Of a stretch of DNA of 64,000 nucleotides, positions 18,246 through 28,758 are shown in pieces. Source of the stretch: Nocardia sp. CDC159. GTDB taxonomy: Bacteria > Actinomycetota > Actinomycetes > Mycobacteriales > Mycobacteriaceae. The DNA is taken from positions 1 to 64,000 of the forward strand of contig NZ_JAMRXH010000026.1 of the NCBI RefSeq assembly GCF_023740735.1, read 5' to 3'. The number at the start of each line of letters is the position of its first letter. Positions within the stretch are counted from its first letter, which is position 1. Under the pieces are notes generated by a model that searched no databases, was not told the DNA's origin, and saw only the letters and a list, made by a program, of their open reading frames with translations. The translations under genes and the position numbers were made by a program.

Positions 18246-18818
18246 CTATGGAAGAAGAGCCCCGGCCAGGTTCAGCAGTACCTCGACCAGCGACAGTGAG
18301 CCGGTACCGAAGGCCGTGGCCAGCGCGCAGCCGATGAGGACGTCCTCGGCGGTGGGCTCCGGCGGTCCGACCGTCACACCCAGAGCCTTCAGATCCACCG
18401 TTGTGGCCCAGTCGAATTCGATCGATCCGTCGGCCCGGGCGCGCAATTCGGCGAATCGCCTTTCGATTTCGTGTGGTCGGCCGTCGATGAATTCGCAGGT
18501 ATACATGTCCTTGGGGCGGAGGCTGACGATCCGGTCGTCGACCTCGGCCAGAACGCGGTAGGTCCGCTTCGGTAGGCGGCCGCTGCCAGGGGTGATCGTG
18601 AGCGGCCGATCGTTCACGCTGGCGCGCAGCTTGCGCGGGTCGCGGGTGCCGATGGAAACGCTCTTGCGGGTACGGGGGCCGAGGCGCTCGATGGTGACCA
18701 CCGTGGAGTCGTCGGATTCCAGTCGTGCCGAGATGCGGTCGTCGGAACGGGTGACCAGCACGTTGCCGAACAGGAGGCTGTCGGAGACGATCGGTCCGGC
18801 ATCGGGCGTGGTGGTCAT
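18246..18818 (-). CDS. Hypothetical protein coupled to an AraC regulator
   Basis: A 190-aa protein starting at ATG 18818, overlapping the AraC-type regulator stop by four bases (ATGA), so the two are translationally coupled. The first half is rich in beta-strand-like stretches with charged turns (RISARLESDDSTVVTIERLG), and the C-terminal 40 residues are hydrophobic (VLIGCALATAFGTGSLSLVE). I recognise no family. The layout suggests a cytoplasmic beta-rich domain followed by a membrane-associated helix. The coupling suggests a role tied to whatever the regulator senses. Confidence 0.7.
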   Translation of the reverse strand: MTTTPDAGPIVSDSLLFGNVLVTRSDDRISARLESDDSTVVTIERLGPRTRKSVSIGTRDPRKLRASVNDRPLTITPGSGRLPKRTYRVLAEVDDRIVSLRPKDMYTCEFIDGRPHEIERRFAELRARADGSIEFDWATTVDLKALGVTVGPPEPTAEDVLIGCALATAFGTGSLSLVEVLLNLAGALLP

Positions 18819-19711
18819 CGGTGGTCCTTCTGGTCGGTCGAACTCGTGTCGAGTCTGCGCCAGCGAGAAGGGGGTTGGCCATAGTGGCGGCGGAAGGCTC
18901 GGGTGAAGGCGGCCTCGGAGTCGTAGCCGATTCGGTGGGCGATATCGGAGATCGGGGTGCTGGTGGAGCGCAGCAGGTCCGCGGCGCGGGCCAGGCGGCG
19001 GTCGGCGACGTAAGCGGCGGGGGAGCGGCCGAGGCGGCGGGTGAAGCGTTCGGCGAAGGTGGTGCGGGACAGGTGGGCCAGGGCGGCGAGCTCGGGAACG
19101 GTCCAGGGGCGGACGGGGTCGCGGTGGATGGCCGTCAGGACGGGGGCGAGGGCGGGATCCATTGCGGCGGTGAGCCATCCGGGCGTCGCGTCGCGTGCGG
19201 ACCAGGCGCGCAGGGCATGCACGAACAGGAGATCGAGGACGCGGGAAATCATCACCGCCGTCCCGGGGCCCGGATCGGTCAGTTCGAAAACCAGTGAGCG
19301 CAGGCTGATTTCGAGCCACTCGCGGCCGGGTACCGCGGCCGACAGCGCGATCGTGGCCGGGAGCACGGAAAGCAGTGGCGCCGCGACGGTTTCGTCGACG
19401 AGAAAGGTGCCGGTGATCCAGCGGGCGGGGGTGAGCGCGCGCAGCGCGTGCTCGTCGCCGCGGGCCAGCAGGACCAGATCGCCGGAACGCACTGTGCTCG
19501 CGTCCTTTCCGGCTGTCACGGTGAGCTCGGCGGTGCCGGACTCGAGGATGTGCAACAGGCGGTGGCCGGGGCCGAAGTGCACCGTTTCCTCGGCCGCGGC
19601 CGCGTGCCGGATCAGCTCGTCGCCGCGTAGATGCACGGTGTGCAGGATCTCCGACAGGGCGTCGACCCGCTCGGCCGGAGGATCGGCAAGGAAATCCGGC
19701 GAAATCGCCAT
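18815..19711 (-). CDS. AraC family regulator, cupin type
   Basis: A 298-aa transcriptional regulator starting at ATG 19711. Residues 1-170 resemble the cupin_6 sensor domain found in actinobacterial AraC proteins. The C-terminal third has two helix-turn-helix motifs, PELAALAHLSRTTFAERFTR and the second one with ISDIAHRIGYDSEAAFTRAF, ending RRHYGQPPSRWR. It is divergent from the alpha/beta hydrolase at 19796, 84 bp away, a common arrangement in which the AraC protein controls its neighbour. The inducer is unknown. Confidence 0.92.
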   Translation of the reverse strand: MAISPDFLADPPAERVDALSEILHTVHLRGDELIRHAAAAEETVHFGPGHRLLHILESGTAELTVTAGKDASTVRSGDLVLLARGDEHALRALTPARWITGTFLVDETVAAPLLSVLPATIALSAAVPGREWLEISLRSLVFELTDPGPGTAVMISRVLDLLFVHALRAWSARDATPGWLTAAMDPALAPVLTAIHRDPVRPWTVPELAALAHLSRTTFAERFTRRLGRSPAAYVADRRLARAADLLRSTSTPISDIAHRIGYDSEAAFTRAFRRHYGQPPSRWRRLDTSSTDQKDHR

Positions 19712-19795
19712 GGTGTTTGCTCCAGTATCCGAATAGCGTCTGCGGTGCCCGCCATCGTTCCGGTGGCGAACCGATCGAGCAAGAAGGATGTGGAC

Positions 19796-20488
19796 ATGGC
19801 CGACAAGCCCGCAGTGGTTCTGGTGCACGGGTTCTGGGGCGGGGCGGCCCATTGGGGCAAGGTCGTGGTGGAGTTGCGCCGCCGCGGCTACGAATCGCTG
19901 CACGCGGTGGAGAATCCGCTCACCGCGCTGGCCGACGATGCCGAGCGCACCCGCAAGATGATCCGGCAGATCGACGGGCCGGTCCTGCTGGTCGGCCATT
20001 CCTACGGCGGCGCGGTGATCACCGAGGTCGGTGAACTGCCGAATGTCGTCGGCCTGGTGTATGTCGCGGCCTTCGCGCCGGACGCCGGTGAGAGCGTCGG
20101 ACAGCTCACCGAGCAGGCGCCCCCGGCAGCGGTCGACGCCATCGCCCCGGATTCGGACGGCTATGTGTGGATCGCGCAGGACCGCTTCCGCGACAGCTTC
20201 TGCCAGGACCTGAGCGCGGACGAGGCCCTGGTCATGGCGGTGACCCAGAAGGCCCCTATCGGTTCGACCTTCGGCGACCCGATCACCGCACCGGCCTGGA
20301 AGACCAAGCCGTCGTGGTACCAGGTCTCCACCGAGGACCGAATGATCAACCCCGACAACCAGCGCCGCATGGCCGAGCGCCTCGGCGCTCGCAAGATCGT
20401 CGAGCTGCCGACCGGCCACGCCTCGCTCGCCTCGCGGCCGACGGAGATCGCCGATTTGATCGATGCGGCGGTAGCGGAGCTGGGGTAG
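19796..20488 (+). CDS. Alpha/beta hydrolase
   Basis: A 230-aa hydrolase starting at ATG 19796, with an AGAAGGA box seven bases upstream. The oxyanion segment VVLVHGFWGGAAHW is at the N-terminus, the nucleophile elbow LVGHSYGGAV near residue 70 and the catalytic His in PTGHASLASRP near the end. Size and motif spacing match small EstC-like esterases or salicylate-esterase-like proteins common in actinomycetes. Substrate unknown. It is divergent from the AraC regulator and followed by a strong hairpin at 20489-20517. Confidence 0.88.
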   Translation: MADKPAVVLVHGFWGGAAHWGKVVVELRRRGYESLHAVENPLTALADDAERTRKMIRQIDGPVLLVGHSYGGAVITEVGELPNVVGLVYVAAFAPDAGESVGQLTEQAPPAAVDAIAPDSDGYVWIAQDRFRDSFCQDLSADEALVMAVTQKAPIGSTFGDPITAPAWKTKPSWYQVSTEDRMINPDNQRRMAERLGARKIVELPTGHASLASRPTEIADLIDAAVAELG

Positions 20489-20517
20489 CGGCCCCCGGGC
20501 GGCGAGCGCGGGGGCCG
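20489..20517. terminator. GC-rich hairpin between convergent genes
   Basis: CGGCCCCCG at 20489-20497 and CGGGGGCCG at 20509-20517 form a perfect 9-bp stem with an 11-nt loop, without a T tract. It lies between the stops of the hydrolase and the carbonic anhydrase, so it may end both transcripts, as GC-rich hairpins do in actinomycetes. Confidence 0.55.
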
Positions 20518-20524
20518 AACCGAA

Positions 20525-21148
20525 CTACTCGAGTTCGCCGATATTGCCGATCACGCGGTTCAGCTTGACCCGGCCCTCGGACAGCTTGTAGGTGACGCAG
20601 GCGATGGCGAGTTCACCGGCCTCCACCCGTTCGGCGACGGCCGTCGACCGCTGCCGCAGCAACTCGCCGGTTTCTTCGACGTGCCGGGCCTCCAGTTCGT
20701 CGACCGTGCTGAGGCCGTCGCGGCGGCCGAGCAGAATCGACGGGGTGACCCGTTCGACGACACTGCGGATGAACCCGCCGGGTACCGCGCCGGTGTCGAG
20801 AGCGTCGATGGTCGCCCGCACGGCGCCGCAGCTGTCGTGGCCGAGCACCACGATCAGCGGCGCCTTCAGCACCTGCACGCCGTATTCGATCGAGCCGAGC
20901 ACCGAGCCGTCGACCACATGACCCGCGGTGCGGACCACGAACATATCGCCGAGGCCCTGGTCGAAGATGATCTCCGCAGCGACACGGGAGTCACCGCAGC
21001 CGAACAGAATCGCCGAGGGGTGCTGTCCGGCGGCCAGCTTGGCCCGATCGGCCGCCCCCTGATTGGGATGCTGCAGCGTGCCGTTGACGAAGCGGTCGTT
21101 GCCCTCGCGCAGGGCTTTCCAGGCAGTGATGGGATTGGTTTGCGGCAT
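20525..21148 (-). CDS. canB: Beta-class carbonic anhydrase
   Basis: A 207-aa enzyme that interconverts CO2 and bicarbonate. The start ATG 21148 (MPQTNPITAWKALREGN) matches the start and exact length I recall for mycobacterial CanB; a second ATG nine bases upstream is possible. Zinc ligands and the catalytic dyad are visible: Cys in ILFGCGDSRVAAE (with Asp-Arg), and His and Cys in VLGHDSCGAV. Cytoplasmic. It is upstream of the mevalonate operon on the same strand, but a 117-bp gap runs to the HMG-CoA synthase stop, and canB is downstream of that operon in transcription order. Confidence 0.94.
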   Translation of the reverse strand: MPQTNPITAWKALREGNDRFVNGTLQHPNQGAADRAKLAAGQHPSAILFGCGDSRVAAEIIFDQGLGDMFVVRTAGHVVDGSVLGSIEYGVQVLKAPLIVVLGHDSCGAVRATIDALDTGAVPGGFIRSVVERVTPSILLGRRDGLSTVDELEARHVEETGELLRQRSTAVAERVEAGELAIACVTYKLSEGRVKLNRVIGNIGELE

Positions 21149-21265
21149 ATATCCCATTCTGCCCAACCTTCGCGCCCGTCGCACATTCGCAGCTATTCCC
21201 CCGGGTCGAGCGGCGGTAGGAGGCAGAGGCAGGCTCGATGCTGACGGCGGCGTCGGGCGAAGGGT

Positions 21266-22459
21266 TCATTGCCGGCTGTCTCCGGGACGCACCTGGTAGA
21301 TCCGCTTGTGGCCGGAGAGTCCGGCCAGTCGGAACGGGCCGAGCGCCTCCTCGACGAGGGCGTGATCGCCGCCGTCGGTCGGCAGTGTCATCTCGTGCAG
21401 GGAGCGGTATCCGAGATAGTCGATGGGTCTTCTGTCCGCGATCGCGGATCGATGTGCCGCGGTACGCATCTGGTCGCGGTAGCCGGGAACCACGGTGCCG
21501 CCGAAGAATTCGGCGACGCTACCGGATCCGTAGCTGAACAGGGCGATAGGGCGATCGGCCAGATCGCCACGGTGATCCAGCAGCGAGGCGAGACCGACGT
21601 ACAGCGAGGCGGTGTAGCTGTTGCCGATGACCCTGTTGTAAATTGTCGTGCTGTGGATCGCGTCGTGGATGTGATCGGATTCGGTGCCGAGGCCGGTGAA
21701 TTCGGCCAAATGACGGTGCGCCTTGAAGGCCATCTTTGTGAACGGCTGGTGATAGCAGAAGGCCGCGAATTCTTGGATCGGCCGCCCACCCTGTTCGACA
21801 TAATCCTTCCACGCGCCCTCCACGGCCTGCAGATACGCGGTGACCGACATCTTCCCGTCGACGACGGCGGTCGATCGGTAATTGGGTCGCCAGAAATCCA
21901 TGATGTCGGCCGCGAACAGCCCCGACGGCGAATCCAGGCGAAGGATCGCGGGATCCGCGGTGACCAGCATCGCCGTGGCCGCCGCGCCCTGGGTCGGCTC
22001 GCCCGGAGAATCCAGATCGTATTTCGCGACGTCGGTCGCGATGACCAGCACCCGCTGCGCTGGATCCCGGCACACCAGGGCGGCGGCGAACTGCAGGGCC
22101 GCGGTGGCGCCGTAGCATGCCTGTTTCAGTTCCAGAACCCGTGCCGCCGAGGGCAATCCAAGTAGCGAATGAACGTAGAGCCCGGCGGATTTGGCTTGGT
22201 CGACAGCCGTTTCGGTGGCCAGGAGCACGGTGCGGATCTCAGCGGTACCGTGCCGGTCGATGATCGGCCACGCCGCGGCCGCCGCCATTGTGACGATGTC
22301 CTCGTCGGCGGCGGGCAGGCTCATGGCCTCCTGGCCGATGCCGAGATGGTACTTGTCGACATCGACCCCGGTGTGGCGGGCGAGTTCGCGGTGTTCCAAT
22401 ACGTAATGGCCGGTCGCGAAGGATATGTCGTGAATACCGACCGGAAAATCCTCGTGCAC
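21266..22459 (-). CDS. mvaS: Hydroxymethylglutaryl-CoA synthase
   Basis: A 397-aa enzyme that condenses acetyl-CoA with acetoacetyl-CoA, the first committed step of the mevalonate pathway. The catalytic Cys lies in ELKQACYGATAALQ (near residue 115), a general-base Glu in an early segment (LLATETAVDQAKS), and the His in AFCYHQPFTKMAFKAH. Size and motifs match bacterial HMGS. It is the last gene of a five-gene mevalonate operon and starts 10 bp after HMG-CoA reductase ends. No acetoacetyl-CoA thiolase or NphT7-like synthase is nearby, so acetoacetyl-CoA must come from elsewhere in the genome. Confidence 0.96.
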   Translation of the reverse strand: MHEDFPVGIHDISFATGHYVLEHRELARHTGVDVDKYHLGIGQEAMSLPAADEDIVTMAAAAAWPIIDRHGTAEIRTVLLATETAVDQAKSAGLYVHSLLGLPSAARVLELKQACYGATAALQFAAALVCRDPAQRVLVIATDVAKYDLDSPGEPTQGAAATAMLVTADPAILRLDSPSGLFAADIMDFWRPNYRSTAVVDGKMSVTAYLQAVEGAWKDYVEQGGRPIQEFAAFCYHQPFTKMAFKAHRHLAEFTGLGTESDHIHDAIHSTTIYNRVIGNSYTASLYVGLASLLDHRGDLADRPIALFSYGSGSVAEFFGGTVVPGYRDQMRTAAHRSAIADRRPIDYLGYRSLHEMTLPTDGGDHALVEEALGPFRLAGLSGHKRIYQVRPGDSRQ

Positions 22460-22469
22460 TTTCTTCTCC

Positions 22470-23522
22470 TCAGTGTCCCGATATCGAATCGCGTTCCAGA
22501 CGGACGTGCGCGCGCATGAGTTCGCCGGGATTCGTTTGCGCCGCGAGCAGGGAAAGCTCGCCGCAGAGCACCGTCGCGGCCACGATCACCGCGAGTCTTC
22601 TCGCGCCGTCGCCGACGCGGAGGTCCCCGCGACAGCCGAGTCGATCGAGGTTGTCCTGGACGAAGTCGAGCCCCTTGCCGTTACCGACGCTTCCGACGAT
22701 GAGGTTCGGCAGCGTGCAGGAAAAATAGAGATCGCCGTCTCGGTCCTCGGCATGGGTGATGCCCTGCGACCCCTCGACGATATTGGCCGCGTCCTGACCG
22801 GTCGCCAGATAGAAGGCGAGCAGCATATTGGCGTAGTGCGCGTTGGCGGTGCGGATACTGCCGGCCACGACGGAGCCGATCAGATTCTTGCGCACATTGA
22901 GCGCGGCGATCCGCTGCGCCGACGTATGCAGTACCTCCGCCACCACGGCCCGCGGCACCAGCAACTCGGCGACCACGTTCTTGCCGCGCCCGAGAATGCC
23001 GTTGACCGCACTTGCCTTCTTGTCCGTGCAGTAGTTGCCGGAAATCGACACATAGGAAACACCGGGGACCGTCGTCAGGATGTGGCGCATCAGCGCGTCG
23101 GCGGCCAACGTCGCCATATTGTGGCCGGACGCATCGCCGGTGACGAATTCGAAGCGCAGGAATATCAGGTTGCCGACCAGCTCGTGCCGCAATCCGACCA
23201 ATTCGACGAACCGACTACTGGCCGCGGCCACCTTGCGCAACTGTTCGGTATGCGCGTCGAGCAGCCGCACCGCGGCGTAGGCGGTCGTGGCGTCCAGCGC
23301 CTCGAGCAGGATGGAACGGGTCATCCGCTCGTCGACCAGGGTCGCGATCACACCGTCCGCCGTCGCCCTGGAGACCTTGGCCCCGCGCTGTACGGAGGGC
23401 CACAGCGGGGATTCGAAGGTGGCCAGCGGCACCGTGGTCTCGATATCGGCGACGTTGCCCGAGATCCTGATCGGCCCAACCCATTTCACCGGTATCGGTA
23501 CCGATGTGCGATTGTCGTCCAT
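22470..23522 (-). CDS. mvaA: Hydroxymethylglutaryl-CoA reductase
   Basis: A 350-aa reductase that converts HMG-CoA to mevalonate with NAD(P)H. The catalytic motifs are visible: ENVIG is replaced by the ELVGNL region, then DASGHNM (the cofactor loop), GNYCTDKKASAVN (catalytic Lys), GQDAANIVEGSQ (Asp) and VGSVGNGK. The His expected near the C-terminus of class I enzymes may be part of LMRAHVRLE. The GNYCTDKK pattern matches class I, as in Streptomyces mevalonate clusters. It lies between the phosphomevalonate kinase (15 bp) and HMG-CoA synthase (10 bp). Confidence 0.96.
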   Translation of the reverse strand: MDDNRTSVPIPVKWVGPIRISGNVADIETTVPLATFESPLWPSVQRGAKVSRATADGVIATLVDERMTRSILLEALDATTAYAAVRLLDAHTEQLRKVAAASSRFVELVGLRHELVGNLIFLRFEFVTGDASGHNMATLAADALMRHILTTVPGVSYVSISGNYCTDKKASAVNGILGRGKNVVAELLVPRAVVAEVLHTSAQRIAALNVRKNLIGSVVAGSIRTANAHYANMLLAFYLATGQDAANIVEGSQGITHAEDRDGDLYFSCTLPNLIVGSVGNGKGLDFVQDNLDRLGCRGDLRVGDGARRLAVIVAATVLCGELSLLAAQTNPGELMRAHVRLERDSISGH

Positions 23523-23537
23523 TGATGAACCGCCCTT

Positions 23538-24622
23538 CTACCGGTCCGGGACCGTGATGGTCAGCGGGTGTATGCCCACACGGCGCCATCTCGTCCGGAG
23601 CTCATCCAGCTCCGACCGCGCGGCGCCGACGAAGGCGGCGATACCGCAGTCGCCGCCGCCCGAGCCGGAGGGTTTCGCCGCACCGCCGACCTCCGCCGCG
23701 GTGCGGCACAGCGCATACAGCTGGTCGGTGAAAATCCCGATGCGCGCCACCCGATCGGCCGTCTCGAGCAGTTCCCGGAACCGGCGGATCTGAGCCGTCA
23801 ACCCGTCGCCGTCGCCGTCGCGAAGCGCGGCGAGACCCAGCCGCACGCATTCGTCACTACGGGTCAGGAACGAGCGGTAGAAGGCACTGTATTTGCGGTT
23901 GTGCCGGGCCAGCTCGGCCACCATCGCCGGGCTCGAGGACGGCACTCCGGTCCAGCCGACCGCCAATGTCAGATTCGTCGGCGGCCGCAGCGTCTGTACC
24001 GAAAACCCCGGCCAGTCCGCGTGAATCGTATGGTCGACGCCGAATCTCTCGGTCATGGCCAGGATTTCGACGCGATCGGGCGCGCTGTAGGCGACCCAGC
24101 CTGCCCAGGTGCTGGCGGCCAGGTCGCCGCCGGACGACTTCGGATCGACCCGTGCCGTGGCCAACATGGCCAACCGAAACCGTTCGTCCAGCGACAGGTC
24201 CAGCCCGTGGAAGGCGCCGACGGCAGCTATCGTCGCGACCGTGACGGCACCACTCGAGCCCAGCCCGAGTTTGATTCCGTTCTCGTGCAATTCGCTCGTG
24301 ACGGTGATTCGAATCGGAACCACCGGCAGGCCGCGTTCCACCACGAGGCGCTGTATCACTTCCAGCGCCGACACCAGGTGGCGAAACCGTAGCGCGCTCG
24401 CGGTATCCGCGCCCACCGGTTGTAACCGCAGGCCGACTCGGGTGAATCCGGCTGTGCCGGAATACATATCGGAATCCACCGTGACATCCGTTGCCACGCC
24501 CTCGGCCGCGGCGACGGTGACCGATACGTGGCGGTCCACCGACACGACGATCGCCGGCCGACCCGAATTCACCACGGCGTACTCGCCGACCACGAACAGT
24601 TTGCCCGGTGCGGTGCGCGTGA

Positions 24623-24626
<4 letters not shown>
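23538..24626 (-). CDS. mvaK2: Phosphomevalonate kinase
   Basis: A 362-aa GHMP kinase that phosphorylates mevalonate 5-phosphate. The start ATG 24626 overlaps the decarboxylase stop (ATGA); the frame upstream is a shadow. GKLFVVGEYAVVNSGRPA at the N-terminus and LGLGSSGAVTVATIAA as the GHMP ATP loop identify the family; PSGSGGGDCGIA is the third motif. Length fits actinobacterial PMK. Together with neighbours it completes conversion of mevalonate to isopentenyl diphosphate. Confidence 0.95.
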
Positions 24627-25633
<1,007 letters not shown>

Positions 25634-26684
25634 GTTGCCTCCTTCGATGCGGGTCGGCCGGGTGGGCATCCCGTGGTGGCGGTCCAGGTCGCGGTGGCGC
25701 CCGCGGCGTGCAGTGTCTCGGTCACCGCCGTGACGTCGGCGGACGGCCCGACGAGTGCGACGACGCAGCCGCCGAGACCGCCGCCACTGAGCTTCGCGCC
25801 CGCACATCCGGTGGCGAGTGCCGCGTCGACCAGGCGGTCGGTCTCGATCGTGCTGAGGTCGAGGCTGCTCAGCAGCTCGTGGTTGTCGGTGAGCCGCCGC
25901 CCCAGCTCGCGGACCCGGCCGCGGGCCATGTCCTCGACGGCGGCCGCGGTGATCCGGGAGGACTCGCGCAGGAAGTGGCTCTTGGCCGGTGGATCGGCAT
26001 CGAATGTCTCCCGCAGCCGTGCCACCGCGGTTTTGGTCGAACTCGACACACCGCTGTCGGCGACCACGAAGACGGCATCGACGCCGATGGCCAATTCCTT
26101 GACCGCACCACCGCGGAACCAGATGGGAACAGGCGAGCCGGTGGCCACGGTATCCACGCCGCTCGGCGAGCCGTGCGCCGCCCGTTCGGAGGTCTGCACC
26201 AGATCGAAGACGAAGCGGGCGTCGACCGCGACGTCGAACAGATCGGCGAGTGCGAGCACTACGGCACGGGCGCATGCGGCACTCGAGCCGAGCCCGCGAC
26301 CGAATGGAATCGCGCAGTCGATACCGAGATCTATCGCCGAACAGCTAATTTCGGTTTCCAGTCGGAACGATTCGATCAGGGTGGACAATCCGGGGTCGAA
26401 TCGCATCCGCGCATCCGGCTCTGCCGCCGGATCACCGGTGACCTCGGTCAGCCGAACCTGTCCGTCCATCGAACCGGATCGCCTGGCCCGGACCGTGACC
26501 CCCAGATCCGGGAGGGGCAGGGCGACCGCGGGTGCACCGTAGACCACCGCGTGTTCGCCGAAGAGGATGCTTTTGGCGTGAGCTCGGCCGACGCCGACGT
26601 CCTTTGTATTCACCGACCGTTCCGATCGGGATCGCCTTTTGTCGTTTGTGCGGTCATGACGCCACCTCCGGGTGAGAATCTCGG

Positions 26685-28040
26685 CTAAGGAATCGGGAGG
26701 GCGATTCGGGGATCGGTGGTGGCGTGTGAGCCCTGCGCGACCGGCCCCAGCCGCACCGGCACCCGGCCGAAGCCGCGCAATACCACATAGCCCCGCGACT
26801 CCGGCTCGCCTTCGAGCGTGAGGTCGGGGAAGCGCTCGAACAGCATGCGCAGTCCGATGGCGCCCTCGAGCCGGGACAGGCGGGCGCCGAGGCAGACGTG
26901 GATCCCGTGGCCGAAAGCCAGGTGTTCCCGCGCGTTTTCGCGGGTGATATCGAAACGACCGGGTTCGGTGAACAGCCTCGGATCACGGTTGGCGCCGCCC
27001 AGCAGGAGCACGATCACCTCGGCCGCCCGCAGGGTGTGGCCCGCGATCTCGACGTCCTCGTGCGCGGTACGCAGCGTCAGCTGGACTGCACTCTCCAGGC
27101 GCAGAATCTCTTCCACCGCGCTCGGCCACAGCGAGGGGTCCGAGCGCAACAGGGCGAGTTGTTCGGGATGGCGCAGCAGCAGCACGATGCCGTTGCCCAG
27201 CATATTCATGGTGGTCTCGAATCCGGCGCCCATGAGGTTCGCCGCGGTGGCCAACAATTCGAACCGGTTCAGGTCGCTGTTCGCGACGATGTGGCCGAAG
27301 ACGCTGGAGCCCGGCTGAACTCGCAACTTGTCGACGTGTTCGCCGAGGTATTCCCTTGCCTCGCTGAGCCCTTCGACACCGCGCCGATAGCTCGCGTGGC
27401 CCACGCCGATATCGAACAGGGCGGCGGCTTTGTCGCCCCACTCGAGCATTCTCGGTTCGTCCTGCGGCGGCACGCCGAGGAGACGGGCGATGACCGCGAC
27501 CGGCAGCCGTGCCGCGAAATCGCCGATCATCTCGGCATGCGATTGGGATTCGAGCTCATCGAGCAGTTGTCCGGTGACATCGGTGATGCAATCGGTCAGA
27601 TCCGCCATCGCGCGAGCGGTGAGGGCCGCGACGACGTGGCGGCGGATGCGGCCGTGTTCCGGCGGGTTCGAGCCGATCATGGCAGGCGGGTCGGTGGGGT
27701 TGGGCACGCCCTTGGTCCGCTCCAGCGTCCAGCGCACCGGCCGGGGCAGGTTCATGTCCGTGGGTGAGGTGGTGCCGAATCGCTTGTCCCGCAGAATTGT
27801 TCGGCACACCTCATGATCGACGCTGACATTGAGCAGGGGTGTACGCACGATGCGGCCGCGCCTGCGGATTCGTTCCATATCGGGATACGGGTCGGCGCTG
27901 CGGTTGGGGCCGACGAGGACCGCGGCGAAGGGGTCGCCGCGCCGGGCCTGTCTGCGCAACATGACCCCCGCCGCGCCGTGCAGCACCAGCCAGCGAAGCC
28001 AAATTCTGAGCTGTAGTAGGAGTTTCGAGGAATTCATCAT
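26685..28040 (-). CDS. Cytochrome P450
   Basis: A 451-aa monooxygenase with all classical motifs: AGFETT in the I-helix, EEILR as ExxR, and the haem loop FGHGIHVCLGARLSRLEG. The N-terminus is unusual, with a basic and hydrophobic stretch (LLLQLRIWLRWLVLHGAAGV) ahead of the P450 fold; it could attach the enzyme to the membrane near its lipophilic substrate. It is upstream of and co-directional with the mevalonate operon, and divergent from a HAD phosphatase. A tailoring oxidation of the terpenoid product is the likely role. Confidence 0.92.
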   Translation of the reverse strand: MMNSSKLLLQLRIWLRWLVLHGAAGVMLRRQARRGDPFAAVLVGPNRSADPYPDMERIRRRGRIVRTPLLNVSVDHEVCRTILRDKRFGTTSPTDMNLPRPVRWTLERTKGVPNPTDPPAMIGSNPPEHGRIRRHVVAALTARAMADLTDCITDVTGQLLDELESQSHAEMIGDFAARLPVAVIARLLGVPPQDEPRMLEWGDKAAALFDIGVGHASYRRGVEGLSEAREYLGEHVDKLRVQPGSSVFGHIVANSDLNRFELLATAANLMGAGFETTMNMLGNGIVLLLRHPEQLALLRSDPSLWPSAVEEILRLESAVQLTLRTAHEDVEIAGHTLRAAEVIVLLLGGANRDPRLFTEPGRFDITRENAREHLAFGHGIHVCLGARLSRLEGAIGLRMLFERFPDLTLEGEPESRGYVVLRGFGRVPVRLGPVAQGSHATTDPRIALPIP

Positions 28041-28124
28041 GCACCCTTTCGCTTCTTCGCCGCCGGATCACGGTCGGAAAAGCTCGGCGATCGCGAAATT
28101 AGTTGCTGCGGTAGTCTTTTCGTC

Positions 28125-28757
28125 ATGATCGCTGCCTTTGTCGATGTGGACGAGACCCTCGTCCGGGAGATCACATTCCTGTCGCTGTTCTGCTTCGATG
28201 CCCGCAGCCGCGGCGTGGATCCGGAGCCGCTGCTGGGGGAATTCCGGGCATTGCGGTCGGCGGGTGTGGGTCGCGCCGATTCTCATCGTTGGTTCTATCG
28301 ACACTGGCGGGGACGGCGAGTCGAGGACGTTCGCCGGGTCGGGCGGGACTGGTTCGCCGAGCGCGCCGCGACCGCGAACTTTTTCAACATCGCCGTCGCG
28401 GATGTGCTGCGGGACATGGCTGCCGCGGGAACACGAATCATTTTGGTTTCCGGATCGTTCGAGGCGGCGCTCGCCCCGATCGCCGAGCGCATCGCCGCCG
28501 ACGAGGTGCTGTGTACCGACCTCGTCGTTGCCGACGGTTGTTATACCGGGGACGTGCGCGCCACGATGGTTGGTTCGGACAAGGCCGCGGCGCTGCGGCA
28601 CTATGCCGAGCGGACCGGCATCGACCTCGGTGCGTGCGCCGCCTTCGGCGACCACCACTCCGATATCGCGATGTTCGATCTGGTCGGCCGTCCCGTAGTG
28701 GTCGGCGACACTGACGACCGCCTACGGAACTATCCCGCCGAGCGATTGGCGGGATGA
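28125..28757 (+). CDS. HAD-IB family phosphatase
   Basis: A 210-aa HAD phosphohydrolase. Motif I is FVDVDETL (DxDxT variant with Glu before Thr), motif II is ILVSGSF with the Ser, the Lys is in MVGSDKAAAL and motif III is AFGDHHSDIAMF. The layout is that of SerB-like/HAD-IB enzymes. In this setting it may remove a phosphate or diphosphate from a prenyl or sugar intermediate, but that is only inferred from position: it sits between the P450 and the UbiA gene and ends 1 bp before the UbiA stop. It is transcribed against both. Confidence 0.88.
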   Translation: MIAAFVDVDETLVREITFLSLFCFDARSRGVDPEPLLGEFRALRSAGVGRADSHRWFYRHWRGRRVEDVRRVGRDWFAERAATANFFNIAVADVLRDMAAAGTRIILVSGSFEAALAPIAERIAADEVLCTDLVVADGCYTGDVRATMVGSDKAAALRHYAERTGIDLGACAAFGDHHSDIAMFDLVGRPVVVGDTDDRLRNYPAERLAG

Positions 28758-28758
28758 C